A DNA stretch of 64,000 nt from Favolaschia claudopus (lineage: Eukaryota; Basidiomycota; Agaricomycetes; Agaricales; Mycenaceae), in the NCBI GenBank assembly GCA_037176885.1, contig JAWWNJ010000186.1, forward strand, positions 62,001 to 126,000, in the 5' to 3' direction. The notes beneath the pieces are model-generated. The model worked only from the letters and a program-made list of their open reading frames with translations. It made no database searches and was not told the origin of the DNA. Shown in pieces: positions 1-10,694 of this stretch (position 1 is the stretch's first letter; each line of letters opens with the position of its first letter). A program made the translations under genes and the position numbers.

Positions 1-740
1 GAGTTATCAAAGGCAATTTCAAGTCTCAACACTTTTCGGGAAAAGGGGACAGACATGTTCAAACTTCATATACGGGATGTTTTGGAAGAGAGTTGCATCT
101 TGGCACGTCCCGAGTCTCACTCCGCCGCTACAACACACTGCAAGTACGAGTACCCATGTGTTTACCATCTACATCCACTCTTTCGCTCCTTTTCATTCTG
201 AACTCTGATCATACGACTTCCTCCCTAATGCCCTGGACAGTGGACTCAGACTCTCATTGACCTCATCTAATTTGACCTCAGACTTCGTATTCATGTTTAT
301 AGTTCATCACCGCTTAATTACCTACTAAAAAGTATCTACGTTAAAGTAGCACCTCAGTTTGTTTGAGTGACAATGCATTCCCTACTTTCGTAGCGGAGCA
401 CGAGTTCCTGCTAGTGTAGGGACAATATTGGGCTGAAGCATAGTCAACTAGACACCATGAATGTCTTAGACGGCCGCCGGTGGTTATTACACTATTCATG
501 TACTTAGAATATGCACGAAATTTAATGAAGTTTTCTACCTGAATTTGAGTAATCTTCGACCTACTGTAGCTGCTTGAGTCCTTAGTCAAGTTAATTGAGG
601 TAACGGGCTCGCACTCGTCCGTTTCCTTCGAGTTTGTACCCGGGGCCCGGGGGAATACCTACGTATACTGTTGCAATTCTCGGCACGTCGGCGGCGGCAA
701 TACCCGAGAGTGTCGTAGGTTGCTAACGTGCGCCATAGGG
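1..740. other. no gene recognised
   Basis: I see no convincing coding exon, RNA gene or repeat here. The short open frames lack recognisable motifs and plausible splice partners. Confidence 0.5.
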
Positions 741-840
741 GCGCGGTGGTGTAGTGGCATCCATCGTCTCCGGGGAGAGTCGTGTGAGTTTTGCTCACGA
801 CGGCGAGGGCCCTCGTTGGTTCGATTCCCTGCCCCGCACC
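741..840 (+). repeat. tRNA-like sequence (SINE head or tRNA pseudogene)
   Basis: Two RNA polymerase III internal promoter motifs are visible: box A TGGTGTAGTGG at 747-757 and a perfect box B GGTTCGATTCC at 818-828. They lie about 60 nt apart, wider than in an intronless tRNA. A short hairpin (GTGAG/CTCAC, about 784-798) lies between them. The T-stem and acceptor stem pair poorly, so I do not call a functional tRNA. A SINE head or decayed tRNA with a long variable arm fits better. No 3' tail was identified. Confidence 0.5.
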
Positions 841-1320
841 CGGGAGAAAAACACTTTAGACACTCTCGGCTTCTGCCCTCCGACTTTTCAAACTCCGTTC
901 CCTCCGCTTCGGCAAACACGTTTGATCGTGACTTCGGGTCACGGGTTCCGAGGAGTTCCGAGGAGTAGCGCACTTGCGGTTCAAGCCCCGGTCGGCCGGC
1001 GGCTGGGAAATTCAACTTTAACAGACGCGCGGCAACAGATCATCCATCACACTTTGTCTGATCAGGCGTATGCTGCCGCCTTGATCCTTTGACGCCCATC
1101 CTACGGGGATCGCAACCTCGGCAAGCACTGGCCAAAGGCCGTCGGACCGGGACTTCATGCCCGAGGCACTGGGAGTTGATTGGTTGTATAAAAAAGGGTG
1201 ACGTGGGAGGAAAGGACGGACTGGAAACGATTAATCATGTAGTCGATGTCGGCATGTCGTGTACTATAGCCGCTTGCAGCGGCTCGAGCACGTTAATTGA
1301 TCTCAACAACAACAACAACT

Positions 1321-1505
1321 CTGTCTCGGTCACCCAGACGTTCAAGAGAGCAACTGCGCGCGCTACACGCGCCTGCGGTCCGCATTTGATCCTTGCCACG
1401 CGAGATCGGGTAAATTTGATGGTGCGCAGTTGCTCTCTTGCGTCCATCATGTTTACCCGAACTCGCGTGGCGCGGATCACCGGTACGTCTGGGTTACCGA
1501 GACAG
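1321..1505. repeat. compact element with interleaved inverted repeats
   Basis: Outer arms of 21 bp (1321-1341 and 1485-1505; CTGTCTCGGT start) differ at one base. Inside lie two further inverted pairs in the order B C B' C': B is about 1343-1360 with B' about 1423-1441, and C is about 1396-1414 with C' about 1451-1470. The interleaving means the two inner stems cannot form together except as a pseudoknot. No coding capacity is apparent. It may be a small non-autonomous transposon. Confidence 0.6.
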
Positions 1506-2600
1506 CGCCATCTCGCGGTGGGCACCGCCACGAGTCTGAGTTCGACAGTGTCACTGTGTCGCAAGTGGGGGATCCCCTTGACGAAGCGGAACGACCCGAG
1601 GTCATCAAATAAAGCAAACGAAGTTGAAGTTCTCGTCCCTTAACTTTGACCGCTTCTACCACGAAGGGGTAGGACAAGTCTTCCAGCTCTCCGTACCGCT
1701 CGACTTGCGCTTCCCGACTTCAGATAAAATATTCAATGAAAATGAGGTCATACAGAATGCACCCATTTTCAGAGCGTGGGATCCCCGCACCTTACTTAAG
1801 CACGTTATGTAACGCTTATTAATCGTTCCCACGGCCAAATCCCCAGCTGCGTAAAAAAAAAAATTATCCTCTTTCCTGCCTACAGAAGGGCTGAGCTACA
1901 GACTCAGAAGACATCTCGCTGTTTCGGCTCTGAAATTTTGGTTTCCGCTTTGAAAACCACCTTCCACACTGCGCGTGGAGGATTATAAAGACACAAACTT
2001 CGGAGCGCTCTAAATTACGAGAAGAATTGCACTCAGGCCCGATGTCTTGAATGCCTCGGGCACATTCTTTCTTGGTCTTTTTCTGACGCAATTCTTATCA
2101 AAACTTTGGAATGGCGAAGATTTGAATCGAAGTTTGAGTGAGACAAATTACTCTGCTTTCTGCTTCAAAATCAAAACTGCTTGGCTGAGTCTAGTTGAAG
2201 ACATTGTGTCATGCCCTCTTGTTTTCACCCTGCGTCATATTGTCGGACCCATCCGTCGTGTCCCCGTGGCGGCTCCCCGATCGCACCGCCCGTGGCAGCG
2301 TCCCACATGCGCAGTGGACACACGAAACTGACAAGAAAAATTTTCCCACTAAAGTCATATTGTAAAGTACACCAATCGAGAGATCTCATCGAGAGCTTTC
2401 GATCCATATTTAAATCATGTAATTCTATCGAGCGGTTGGCCGGGAATTAGCCGAACAAGTTCTGTAAGTACCAAAATTTTGGCCGCCGGCGAAAGCTCAA
2501 GCTACATAAATTCTTCAAAAAATATGGAATCGACGCGGATTGACGAGGAGATTATGATTCTGAAGGAATCAAAACCAGTTATCGAGCCGTTTCGGAGAAA
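1506..2600. other. no gene recognised
   Basis: Only short open frames occur, the best being a 62-residue plus-strand frame at 1624-1812 with no motif I know. No repeat structure was seen by eye. Confidence 0.4.
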
Positions 2601-3943
2601 TTAAATGTTTCTCCCACGTCACCTGACACATGTCAGCTGCCTTCTGAGGCTCATTTCCGGTGAACTGCCGATGAAATCCCTGCTCACATATGTGGCAAAG
2701 AATCGTGGGGCACTCTCGCATACCTTCCCCCCTCCTCCCATGGCCAGCAAAGGAGGCAGACCTGCTAAAAAATCCAAAAGAAATACCTCTGGGCTTAAAA
2801 ATCAAGGTGGAAGATCTCACTCAGGCAGATCCTGCTCCTTATAGCCGTCGTAGTCCAAGTCCTTGTTCTTCAGATCCAGAGGAGCTATCAGACTATGGGG
2901 ATAAAGAAACGCTCCGTGCGTTTGAAATGAACAAATCAAATGGAGGAAAACAGCGTTTACAGAAAGACACTATAATTCCACAGTCAAATCCCTCCCCTGC
3001 ACAAAGAGGGAAGGTTCAAAAGATGACTACTAGTGATGGCCTTGCTAAAGGACTTCAATATGGTCGAGCGAGGCTTTAATGTAGCTAAGCTCCGAGCTAA
3101 ATGTTCTCCTGTGTGTGCTATTGAGAGTACAAGCTGCTTGGCACGTTTGCTTAGCCAGCAAGCTAATTTCCAAAACTAAATCTCTATTCTTGAGCAGACT
3201 ATCAAAGATGCTGGTCATGAGTGCATGTTTCTTCCCAAGTTCCATTGTGAACTGAATCCAATTGAAATGGTAAGATTTATATTTTGTTGTCGGCAAATTC
3301 CCAAGAAGACTTTTGCGGAATCCAAGGAACTTGTCACAAAATAGAGAGGTTGCGCAAAAGCCATACGAGCCATCTGGTGGCTTTTGGCGTGTGCGCAGCC
3401 GATAGCTCTAATGGCTGCTGATCTTGGGCATTCTGTTCACAGCTGCATCAGAACCATCCATGCTTATCTAGATAAAGCCCGGTGATGAACTGCGGACCTT
3501 CATGACGGGCAATAGCCAGACAGTGAGGGAGAAACCACTCAAGCAGAGAAACTGTTGTTGATGCCATAAATTAACCGTGGATTCTGGTGATTTGGGGAAG
3601 CCCATGACAGCTACTACACACTGTGCGGATATGTTGCATACAATATAGGTTTGATGCTCAAACTTCTCAGAATTAGGAGCCATATGCTGCGCACACGCCC
3701 AAAGCCATCTGGCGGCTCGTATGGTTTTTGCGCAAACAGGTTAATATCTGAATGCTTGCCCAGGCTTGCCCCGATGAAGTTATTCGGAGATTTGTCAATA
3801 GATCTTGGAGATTTATGAGTGCTTATAGAAAGGGACTAACAGATAAGGCTGCAGAGTGGGTAGTTACAAGACAAAAGCAGCACCGTTCAATTTCTGAGCG
3901 GGCGTTGGCTGATTTTGAAGCCGTACCGAGTAGACTAAGATAA
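2600..3943 (+). pseudogene. DDE transposase relic (IS630/Tc1-like endonuclease), split by a MITE
   Basis: The C-terminal half of a DDE endonuclease common in mushroom genomes is recognisable in pieces. After a charged N-terminal frame (about 2690-3060), a shifted frame reads RGFNVAKLRAKC, then ARLLSQQANF, an in-frame stop, then AGHECMFLPKFHCELNPIE. That last block is the region of the final catalytic acidic residue. The frame continues into KTFAESKELV, breaks at the 3350-3736 insertion, and resumes as CPDEVIRRFVNRSWRFMSAY to a stop at 3943. At least one frameshift and one nonsense codon make it inactive. The family assignment rests on remembered sequence patterns, with no search. Confidence 0.7.
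3350..3736. mobile_element. MITE inserted in the DDE transposase relic
   Basis: The ends are inverted repeats of about 50 bp: TTGCGCAAAAGCCATACGAG on the left and its near-complement on the right, both including the segment GCCATCTGG and a CGCACACGCC block. The interior has no coding frame. It separates two consecutive parts of the transposase relic. A clean target-site duplication is not obvious: the flanks AGAGAGGT and AACAGGTT only partly agree. Confidence 0.7.
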
Positions 3944-4004
3944 GGAGAAGTAACGTGCGACATGTGACATGTGGCTGTGCATAAAAATCCGTACGAAACG
4001 GCTG

Positions 4005-4140
4005 TAGATCAATTTTCAAAGCCAGTGTCAACACGATCAACGCAACTGTTGACATACTGTTGACCTACTGTTGACGGTAGACGAATCGATCGACATATTG
4101 ATGCCTACCGTATGTCCACAGTTAGTCAACACGATCGTCG
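4005..4140. repeat. short-word cluster built on GTTGAC / GTCAAC
   Basis: Three 11-bp tandem copies beginning CTGTTGAC lie at about 4045-4078. Inverted forms (GTCAACACGATC) occur on both sides. The full word GTCAACAGTTGAC would be a palindrome. The block directly precedes the 565-bp tandem array. No coding function is suggested. Confidence 0.55.
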
Positions 4141-4182
4141 ATCACCGATCGGCACCAAGGTGTCATCACGCCAATGCATATA

Positions 4183-6442
4183 TAGAGTATACTTAGGGTA
4201 ACCAGCCCGCTCTGGTTACCTTGCTGGTGACCCCCGCTTAGCTTAGCCGAGGTAACCACCGGAATACACGATTGTACTCTCTGGTGATCGGAGAACCGAG
4301 TCCGAGGACTCCGAGTATCCGCCAGCACACTGCCAGCACGAAGGCGGCAATTGCCGATGTGTGGGAAATTCTTGCTAGGAGAATTCTGTGCAAGCACTGT
4401 CAAATAAAGCCATGTTCTGTCTCTTGAATTCCAAATAACCATCGAGAGATGATAGACAGGAAATTGTTTTGTGTATAAAAAATTAGAATACTTAACTACC
4501 CATTTATCAAACTAATTAAATAGTTTTACAATTAAAGCCAAACAAAACTTCAGCTATCAGATTGTACAGTAACTACCAAATCTTTCAATCCTTCCGATCG
4601 TGAGCACAATCCATTCAATCGTTCGATTACTTCATCAGATTGAGGATATATTTTGCCAAAGTCACCATGATTAGTACATCTGCGGGCAAAGAGGCACGTG
4701 ACAAGTCACCATCAGTAACCTGCGGTGACCCCCACGCCGTTAGTACATAGAGTATACTTAGGGTAACCAGCCCGCTCTGGTTACCTTGCTGGTGACCCCC
4801 GCTTAGCTTAGCCGAGGTAACCACCGGAATACACGATTGTACTCTCTGGTGATCGGAGAACCGAGTCCGAGGACTCCGAGTATCCGCCAGCACACTGCCA
4901 GCACGAAGGCGGCAATTGCCGATGTGTGGGAAATTCTTGCTAGGAGAATTCTGTGCAAGCACTGTCAAATAAAGCCATGTTCTGTCTCTTGAATTCCAAA
5001 TAACCATCGAGAGATGATAGACAGGAAATTGTTTTGTGTATAAAAAATTAGAATACTTAACTACCCATTTATCAAACTAATTAAATAGTTTTACAATTAA
5101 AGCCAAACAAAACTTCAGCTATCAGATTGTACAGTAACTACCAAATCTTTCAATCCTTCCGATCGTGAGCACAATCCATTCAATCGTTCGATTACTTCAT
5201 CAGATTGAGGATATATTTTGCCAAAGTCACCATGATTAGTACATCTGCGGGCAAAGAGGCACGTGACAAGTCACCATCAGTAACCTGCGGTGACCCCCAC
5301 GCCGTTAGTACATAGAGTATACTTAGGGTAACCAGCCCGCTCTGGTTACCTTGCTGGTGACCCCCGCTTAGCTTAGCCGAGGTAACCACCGGAATACACG
5401 ATTGTACTCTCTGGTGATCGGAGAACCGAGTCCGAGGACTCCGAGTATCCGCCAGCACACTGCCAGCACGAAGGCGGCAATTGCCGATGTGTGGGAAATT
5501 CTTGCTAGGAGAATTCTGTGCAAGCACTGTCAAATAAAGCCATGTTCTGTCTCTTGAATTCCAAATAACCATCGAGAGATGATAGACAGGAAATTGTTTT
5601 GTGTATAAAAAATTAGAATACTTAACTACCCATTTATCAAACTAATTAAATAGTTTTACAATTAAAGCCAAACAAAACTTCAGCTATCAGATTGTACAGT
5701 AACTACCAAATCTTTCAATCCTTCCGATCGTGAGCACAATCCATTCAATCGTTCGATTACTTCATCAGATTGAGGATATATTTTGCCAAAGTCACCATGA
5801 TTAGTACATCTGCGGGCAAAGAGGCACGTGACAAGTCACCATCAGTAACCTGCGGTGACCCCCACGCCGTTAGTACATAGAGTATACTTAGGGTAACCAG
5901 CCCGCTCTGGTTACCTTGCTGGTGACCCCCGCTTAGCTTAGCCGAGGTAACCACCGGAATACACGATTGTACTCTCTGGTGATCGGAGAACCGAGTCCGA
6001 GGACTCCGAGTATCCGCCAGCACACTGCCAGCACGAAGGCGGCAATTGCCGATGTGTGGGAAATTCTTGCTAGGAGAATTCTGTGCAAGCACTGTCAAAT
6101 AAAGCCATGTTCTGTCTCTTGAATTCCAAATAACCATCGAGAGATGATAGACAGGAAATTGTTTTGTGTATAAAAAATTAGAATACTTAACTACCCATTT
6201 ATCAAACTAATTAAATAGTTTTACAATTAAAGCCAAACAAAACTTCAGCTATCAGATTGTACAGTAACTACCAAATCTTTCAATCCTTCCGATCGTGAGC
6301 ACAATCCATTCAATCGTTCGATTACTTCATCAGATTGAGGATATATTTTGCCAAAGTCACCATGATTAGTACATCTGCGGGCAAAGAGGCACGTGACAAG
6401 TCACCATCAGTAACCTGCGGTGACCCCCACGCCGTTAGTACA
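4183..6442. repeat. tandem array, four 565-bp units
   Basis: The landmark TAGAGTATACTTAGGG recurs at 4183, 4748, 5313 and 5878, giving an exact 565-bp period, and the array stops at about 6442. By eye the copies look identical. Each unit holds several GGTAACC/GGTGACC words, including a hairpin GGTAACCAG..CTGGTTACC, and each unit end carries AGTACATA. A 126-codon minus-strand frame is repeated in each unit but has no recognisable motif, and I treat it as chance. Perfect identity implies recent amplification or an assembly artefact. Confidence 0.9.
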
Positions 6443-6703
6443 TACGAGTCGTTTTCTTGCGTTTCTGAATGATGCCGGTGGCTGCCGAACGACTTTCCCA
6501 CGCATGTTTCACTTTTTCGACCCTCTAAAAACCAAATCTTGGCTGATTGCTTAGCTGTTGAATCAGAGGATGCCCAGAGCATACTAGAGTTGTTTTCCAC
6601 TGTTCCCAAGTCTCTCCAATCACATTGTAAAATGTAAATGAGAAAGTTTTCTGAGGGCCGGTGTTACCTGTCACCGGCATTCAAGAAGTCACCAGTTGCA
6701 CTG
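6439..6703. repeat. left arm of a 265-bp inverted repeat
   Basis: This arm matches 7872-8136 in reverse complement with no mismatch seen. The outer edge reads TACATACGAGTCG and directly abuts the tandem array. The inner edge reads CCAGTTGCACTG followed by TA, the same terminal motif found at 9311-9322. Confidence 0.9.
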
Positions 6704-6995
6704 TACGGGGTTTTCACTGGGCATGAGGCCCGGATTAAGGCGACCTCATACATACAAGAATAGTTGAGATTGGGCAAGAAACGAGCAAGAATGAGGCGAT
6801 ACAAGAACACGTGTTTTTTGTGCTTTCTTCTCATGTGATGCAACGTGGTGTCATTACATCTGCAAACTGCTGTAAATCTATGTTTTAAATGCACTGTGAA
6901 AGGTCCGAACACAGAAAACAGGGCACAGAAAAGAAAACGAGTTAAATTGATGAAAATTTCCTTTTTGGGGGTGACATCAGATTTTGCCGCCACTG

Positions 6996-7017
6996 TAAGA
7001 GTCTGGTCACGAGACTA
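6996..7017. repeat. orphan terminus of the 46-47 kb element family
   Basis: TAAGAGTCTGGTCACGAGAC followed by TA matches the right terminus of the element at 46238-47300. No matching left terminus was found nearby, so this is a solo or truncated end. Confidence 0.55.
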
Positions 7018-7384
7018 GTATTCGCCGAGGTCCTCGCGACGCCAAAAGCAATGCTCTGTCACCCCGGAATCAAGTTTCAACAACAAGATACGGACGAGAA
7101 TTGGTGTCAGCAGCGAGTGCGGTCACCGGACCCACTGTGAGAAGTATTTGTCATGAAATTCAAGATTCCTGACGTTTCGTTAGAATACACGTCATGAATT
7201 TCAAGACTGGTTTCATGATGCTCCAAAACTTCTAAAAGTTACAAGGTGTGATACCGCACTCATATTCAACTGTGGGACCACATTACAGTGTAGTAAGGCT
7301 CAATGGGGAAGGAGGGGTCGATGGTGATTATTTTTCTTTCGTCACACCCGTTGACCGCAGACTCGTCAATTAGTTCGGGACTCT

Positions 7385-7807
7385 ATGCCTCACGTTAGCA
7401 CTACCTACTGTATTAATTTGGGATGCAGAAAGACAATGAGTATTGCTCGAAGCCGGCTTTTGTGTCAATCCGTGAGAAATCAAGGAATTGGTGACTTTCT
7501 TATCGGGGATCCTGCTGCAACGGGGGAACTTTTTGCCTCAGAAGCTGGGAAGGAGAAGAAGAGGGTCGAGCGGGAGCGAAGGAAGGAGCTGCGAGCAGAG
7601 ATTGAGCAGGAGTGGGCTGAGATGAAGCACCAGCACAATGCTGCGGTCGAGAACTGGACTTCCGAGTGCTCCAAGCTGCAGGAAACTGGTTTGAGGAAGA
7701 AAGACCTGCCCCCGAAGCCGAAATTGGGCAAGAAACCGAAGCTGCCGGTCGTGGAGGATGAGGACGAGGACGAGGAGGACGAGCCAAATGAGAAAGGTGA
7801 CGTGTGA
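7385..7807 (+). CDS. transposase C-terminal tail (pogo/Tigger-like?)
   Basis: A 140-codon frame. Its second half is a charged helix (residues about 58-95) with the segment AAVENWTS, followed by KKDLPPKPKLGKKPK and an acidic run EDEDEDEEDE. Similar basic-proline then acidic tails end fungal pogo/Tigger-like DDE transposases, from memory. No catalytic D residues are present, so at best this is a 3' remnant. It lies in the 1.16-kb spacer between the two inverted 265-bp arms. The N-terminal 35 residues may be non-coding sequence read through. Confidence 0.4.
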   Translation: MPHVSTTYCINLGCRKTMSIARSRLLCQSVRNQGIGDFLIGDPAATGELFASEAGKEKKRVERERRKELRAEIEQEWAEMKHQHNAAVENWTSECSKLQETGLRKKDLPPKPKLGKKPKLPVVEDEDEDEEDEPNEKGDV

Positions 7808-7871
7808 CATGCGTTCACCAAGGAGCCGAAATTGTGACATTTGGGATCAATATTTTGTTTCGATCGTCGTA

Positions 7872-8136
7872 CAGTGCAACTGGTGACTTCTTGAATGCCG
7901 GTGACAGGTAACACCGGCCCTCAGAAAACTTTCTCATTTACATTTTACAATGTGATTGGAGAGACTTGGGAACAGTGGAAAACAACTCTAGTATGCTCTG
8001 GGCATCCTCTGATTCAACAGCTAAGCAATCAGCCAAGATTTGGTTTTTAGAGGGTCGAAAAAGTGAAACATGCGTGGGAAAGTCGTTCGGCAGCCACCGG
8101 CATCATTCAGAAACGCAAGAAAACGACTCGTATGTA
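7872..8136. repeat. right arm of the 265-bp inverted repeat
   Basis: Starts TA then CAGTGCAACTGGTGACTTC and ends CTCGTATGTA. It is the reverse complement of 6439-6703 and also forms the left end of the 7872-9322 element. Confidence 0.9.
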
Positions 8137-8569
8137 TCTATGAGTTGTCTATAAGAGTGTTTTAAGAATACCTAAGCCCTAGATATTATATTTACATCCA
8201 TTATAATGTTGTGGGGGACCCGTCGATGAGACGAGTACTTTTTCACGGCATATGCCGCCTGCCGAGGATTGAGTCCATACCGATGGTATCGCAACGGCGC
8301 GACTGGCAGATATGCCGGGCCTGGCTTTCCGGATCCGCTGTCGAAGCTTCGGCCGCTGGGGCGCAGGGCAGACCCTGAGCTTCTCAACGTCTTTGAGCTG
8401 CTGCAACGCTCGCTTGTGGCGCTCCTCCGCATACGCCTTAACGCCGTTGAAGAGAATGAGGCGGTTCGCCATTTTCGCGTCCGAGCCAGCTGTTGCGATT
8501 GCTCTCATACTTCTTCAACTTCCCACGGCAAGGAGAGGTGACGGCGAGGCTGAGACACTCGGCGGCGTG

Positions 8570-9110
8570 TCAAGGTGCATGGGCGGGTGGAGTTTGGCGG
8601 TAGGTGCAGCGGCCGTCTTGTTGACCCACAAGCTGAGGAGATTCTGTAGAAGAGATCAGTGGGGTCAAAGAATCAGCAACCGGGCCACGCACCGTGCTCT
8701 GCTTACTGCGAGCCTTCTTGGTGAGGCCGTTTGCATCGCGCCAGAGCGATGTCCGTGAGCGTCCCTTGACTGGCGGCTCTGCGGGACAAAGAATGTCCGC
8801 GTCCTCACGTCGCCGCTTGCGCGCATCGAGCTGCCACAGCACAACTTTAGATTGTGGACACCATATGCATGCGCAGAGTACACACCTGGGCGTCCGTAAG
8901 CGGCTTGCGCTTCGACCCCCCACCCACACCTTCATCTTTTTCCACCTGATCATCTCCCTCAAACTCGGTTTCAGCGCCGGTTTCATCCACGAAGTCCGGG
9001 TCCTCGGTTTGGGCACTGGCTTCAGCTGCCTTTGAGCGTGCTGTCTGGGTTGATTTCTTCGTCTGGGCCGCTCGCAGTGCACCTTTGCGTTGTTTCGTGG
9101 GGGCAGGCAT
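8570..9110 (-). pseudogene. N-terminal part of a transposase-like protein, one intron
   Basis: Exon 1 runs from ATG at 9110 to 8886 (start MPAPTKQRKG; Lys/Ala-rich, then acidic, ending KRKPLTDAQ). A 55-nt GT-AG intron (8885-8831, phase 0) leads to exon 2 (LDARKRRREDADIL) with a stop at 8570. The protein is hydrophilic and low in complexity, as are the N-termini of fungal DDE transposases, but no DNA-binding or catalytic domain can be named. It sits inside the TA-flanked element and points away from its right terminus, so it probably belongs to it. The intron supports true coding origin. Confidence 0.45.
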
Positions 9111-9322
9111 GAGAAGAGAAGAGCAAGATGACAGATCCGAAGGGAACGGGTGCAATTTCTCGGTTAGCTGGGCCCGAAAAAGTGAAACACCGTGGGAATA
9201 TTTGGTCTGAAGGCATAAATCGTTGTATTTTGAGGCGCTGAGTTCGCCGAAAATGGTCAAAAAAATCACAAATTTTTTCCCGGCCGTACCGGCCGGTGTA
9301 AGACAAGTGCCTAGTTGCACTG

Positions 9323-9892
9323 TACTACATTTCAAGTTAAAACTGGCCATAGCTTTATGGTATATCTACTTGTTGTATCTTCTAGTAGTTGCCTGAAGAA
9401 CCTTGGAATTTTTGCGATACATTTGCTGGGCAGAGATCAAAAACATCAAAGCTGATCACCATCGAGCCTTACTACACTGTACAGGATAATGCATATAATT
9501 CTCTTTCAAAAAGTGACATAAAAATCTTGAACCTGCATTCACGACGAAACATCACGAATTTCGGCCTCGAAATACCAGCAAATTTTTGTTCAAGTCCTGC
9601 GGCCGAGCTGCCGAGTCAATGACGTCACTTACAGCATTGCTCCACATCCGCAGCACACATATGCTGCGGCCGCTCACGACGCCTTTTGTCTCCCCCCACC
9701 ATGACCTCCCTCCAAGTCACCATCGTAGAGCGCCGCCGCCGTCGTCACTCTTGCCAACACACTAGAGCTTATTAGCAGCCGGTGCTTTCCAAAATATACG
9801 GTGAAAAACTAAGCGAGATCAGTGAAAAACGGAAGCTCCAAACATGCAAAACCTCGAAGACGTCATCGAGAGATGCGGTCAGGTGATTGATG
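9323..9892. other. no gene recognised
   Basis: A spacer between the TA-flanked element and the next gene's stop. The 77-codon plus-strand frame at 9389-9622 has no known motif. Confidence 0.4.
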
Positions 9893-10694
9893 TCAACTGC
9901 CAAGCTGCGTGTTTGCGCTTGGGTCCTAAAAAATGTACAGTTTGATATGAGCATGTAGTCGCGCACCTTCTTGAACTTAACAAATGCTCGAACCTTCCTC
10001 TGCACATTCACATCCGTGAGCTTTGCGTTCCGAAATTCCTTCTCCTTAGAAAGCTTCACAGCTATAGCCTTCCACGTCGCTGTTTTCTCTCCCTGAGCCG
10101 CGAGAAACGGCTCAAGATCAACAGCAGCGCTGGCAAGCTTGATAAGAGCCTTGCCCGTGCTGAAGTTGGCACGCTGCGCGCCGTTCTCGTCGACGGCATC
10201 GTCATCGTTGTCCGTCTGCGACCCCGCCTGTTCCTCCTCCATGGTTTTCTTGCTCCCAGGCGTCGTCGCCGCATGGAGCGAAGGGATCGGACCGCGGGGC
10301 AGATTGATGGCGGAGTTCGAGAGTGGTTGGATACGAGCGAGCTCGGGCTCGCGGTCGTGAATATTGGCCAGAGCGGTACTGGAGTTTTTGTAGGTCGCCT
10401 CGAAGTTGGCGTTGGCATCTCGGAACTGTTTAGGGTCCCAGTTAAAGTTGGCGAAGGGGCTGTAAGGCGGATCCTCGTCGTTTGCAAGAGTAGGAGGGGG
10501 GAATTGGACATCTCGGGGAAGGGTCTGGTCGAAATTAAACTGGGACCAGGGGACAGAAGCCGAGTTGTACTGAGAGGAAGCAGGCGGAGTCGAGTCGGCG
10601 GCATCGTAAGAGCCATAGGAGGAAAAGTCCGTCGTGCGCAAGGTATGAGCAGAGAGGTGGGTGTGAGAGTTGTTGTTATACTGGGAAGACATGG
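9893..10694 (-). CDS. uncharacterised protein with Myb/SANT-like C-terminus, one intron
   Basis: I choose the start MSSQYNNN at 10694. An ATAAAAGGGC TATA-like box lies about 50 bp upstream. The N-terminal half is Ser/Asn/Pro-rich and disordered, followed by an acidic stretch (DNDDDAVDENG). The C-terminal 65 residues (STGKALIKLASAAVDLEPFL to VRAFVKFKK) form a likely helical domain resembling a Myb/SANT-like domain of mushroom proteins, from memory. A 41-nt intron (9966-9926) after FKK joins DPSANTQLGS and a stop at 9893-9895. Reading on without splicing gives an unrelated hydrophobic tail, which favours the intron. No transposase signature is present, so it may be a host gene or a domesticated DNA-binding protein. 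Confidence 0.55.

Larger units (their letters stand above)
7872..9322 (-). mobile_element. TA-flanked DNA transposon, about 1.45 kb
   Basis: The left terminus CAGTGCAACTGG (7872) and right terminus CTAGTTGCACTG (ending 9322) are inverted and each is flanked by TA, as in Tc1/mariner/pogo elements. Subterminal regions share CACCGGCC and a GAAAAAGTGAAACA block but are otherwise diverged. Inside, on the minus strand, is the spliced N-terminal part of a possible transposase (9110-8570). A further minus-strand open stretch (8508-8179) may be a later exon. No DDE catalytic core is visible, so the copy is internally deleted. Confidence 0.6.

Noticed and set aside
741..840. Functional tRNA gene
   Set aside because: Boxes A and B are present but acceptor and T stems do not pair well and the spacing is too long.
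4122..6137. Repeated 126-codon minus-strand frames in the 565-bp array
   Set aside because: They repeat only because the DNA repeats. No domain, splice context or start context supports coding, and the first copy has a different C-terminus set by flanking DNA.
4183..6442. CRISPR-like array
   Set aside because: Units are 565 bp and identical throughout, with no short repeats and unique spacers; the genome is eukaryotic.
10062..10616. Arg/Ser/Pro-rich 184-codon minus frame
   Set aside because: Shadow of the Myb/SANT-like gene in another frame.
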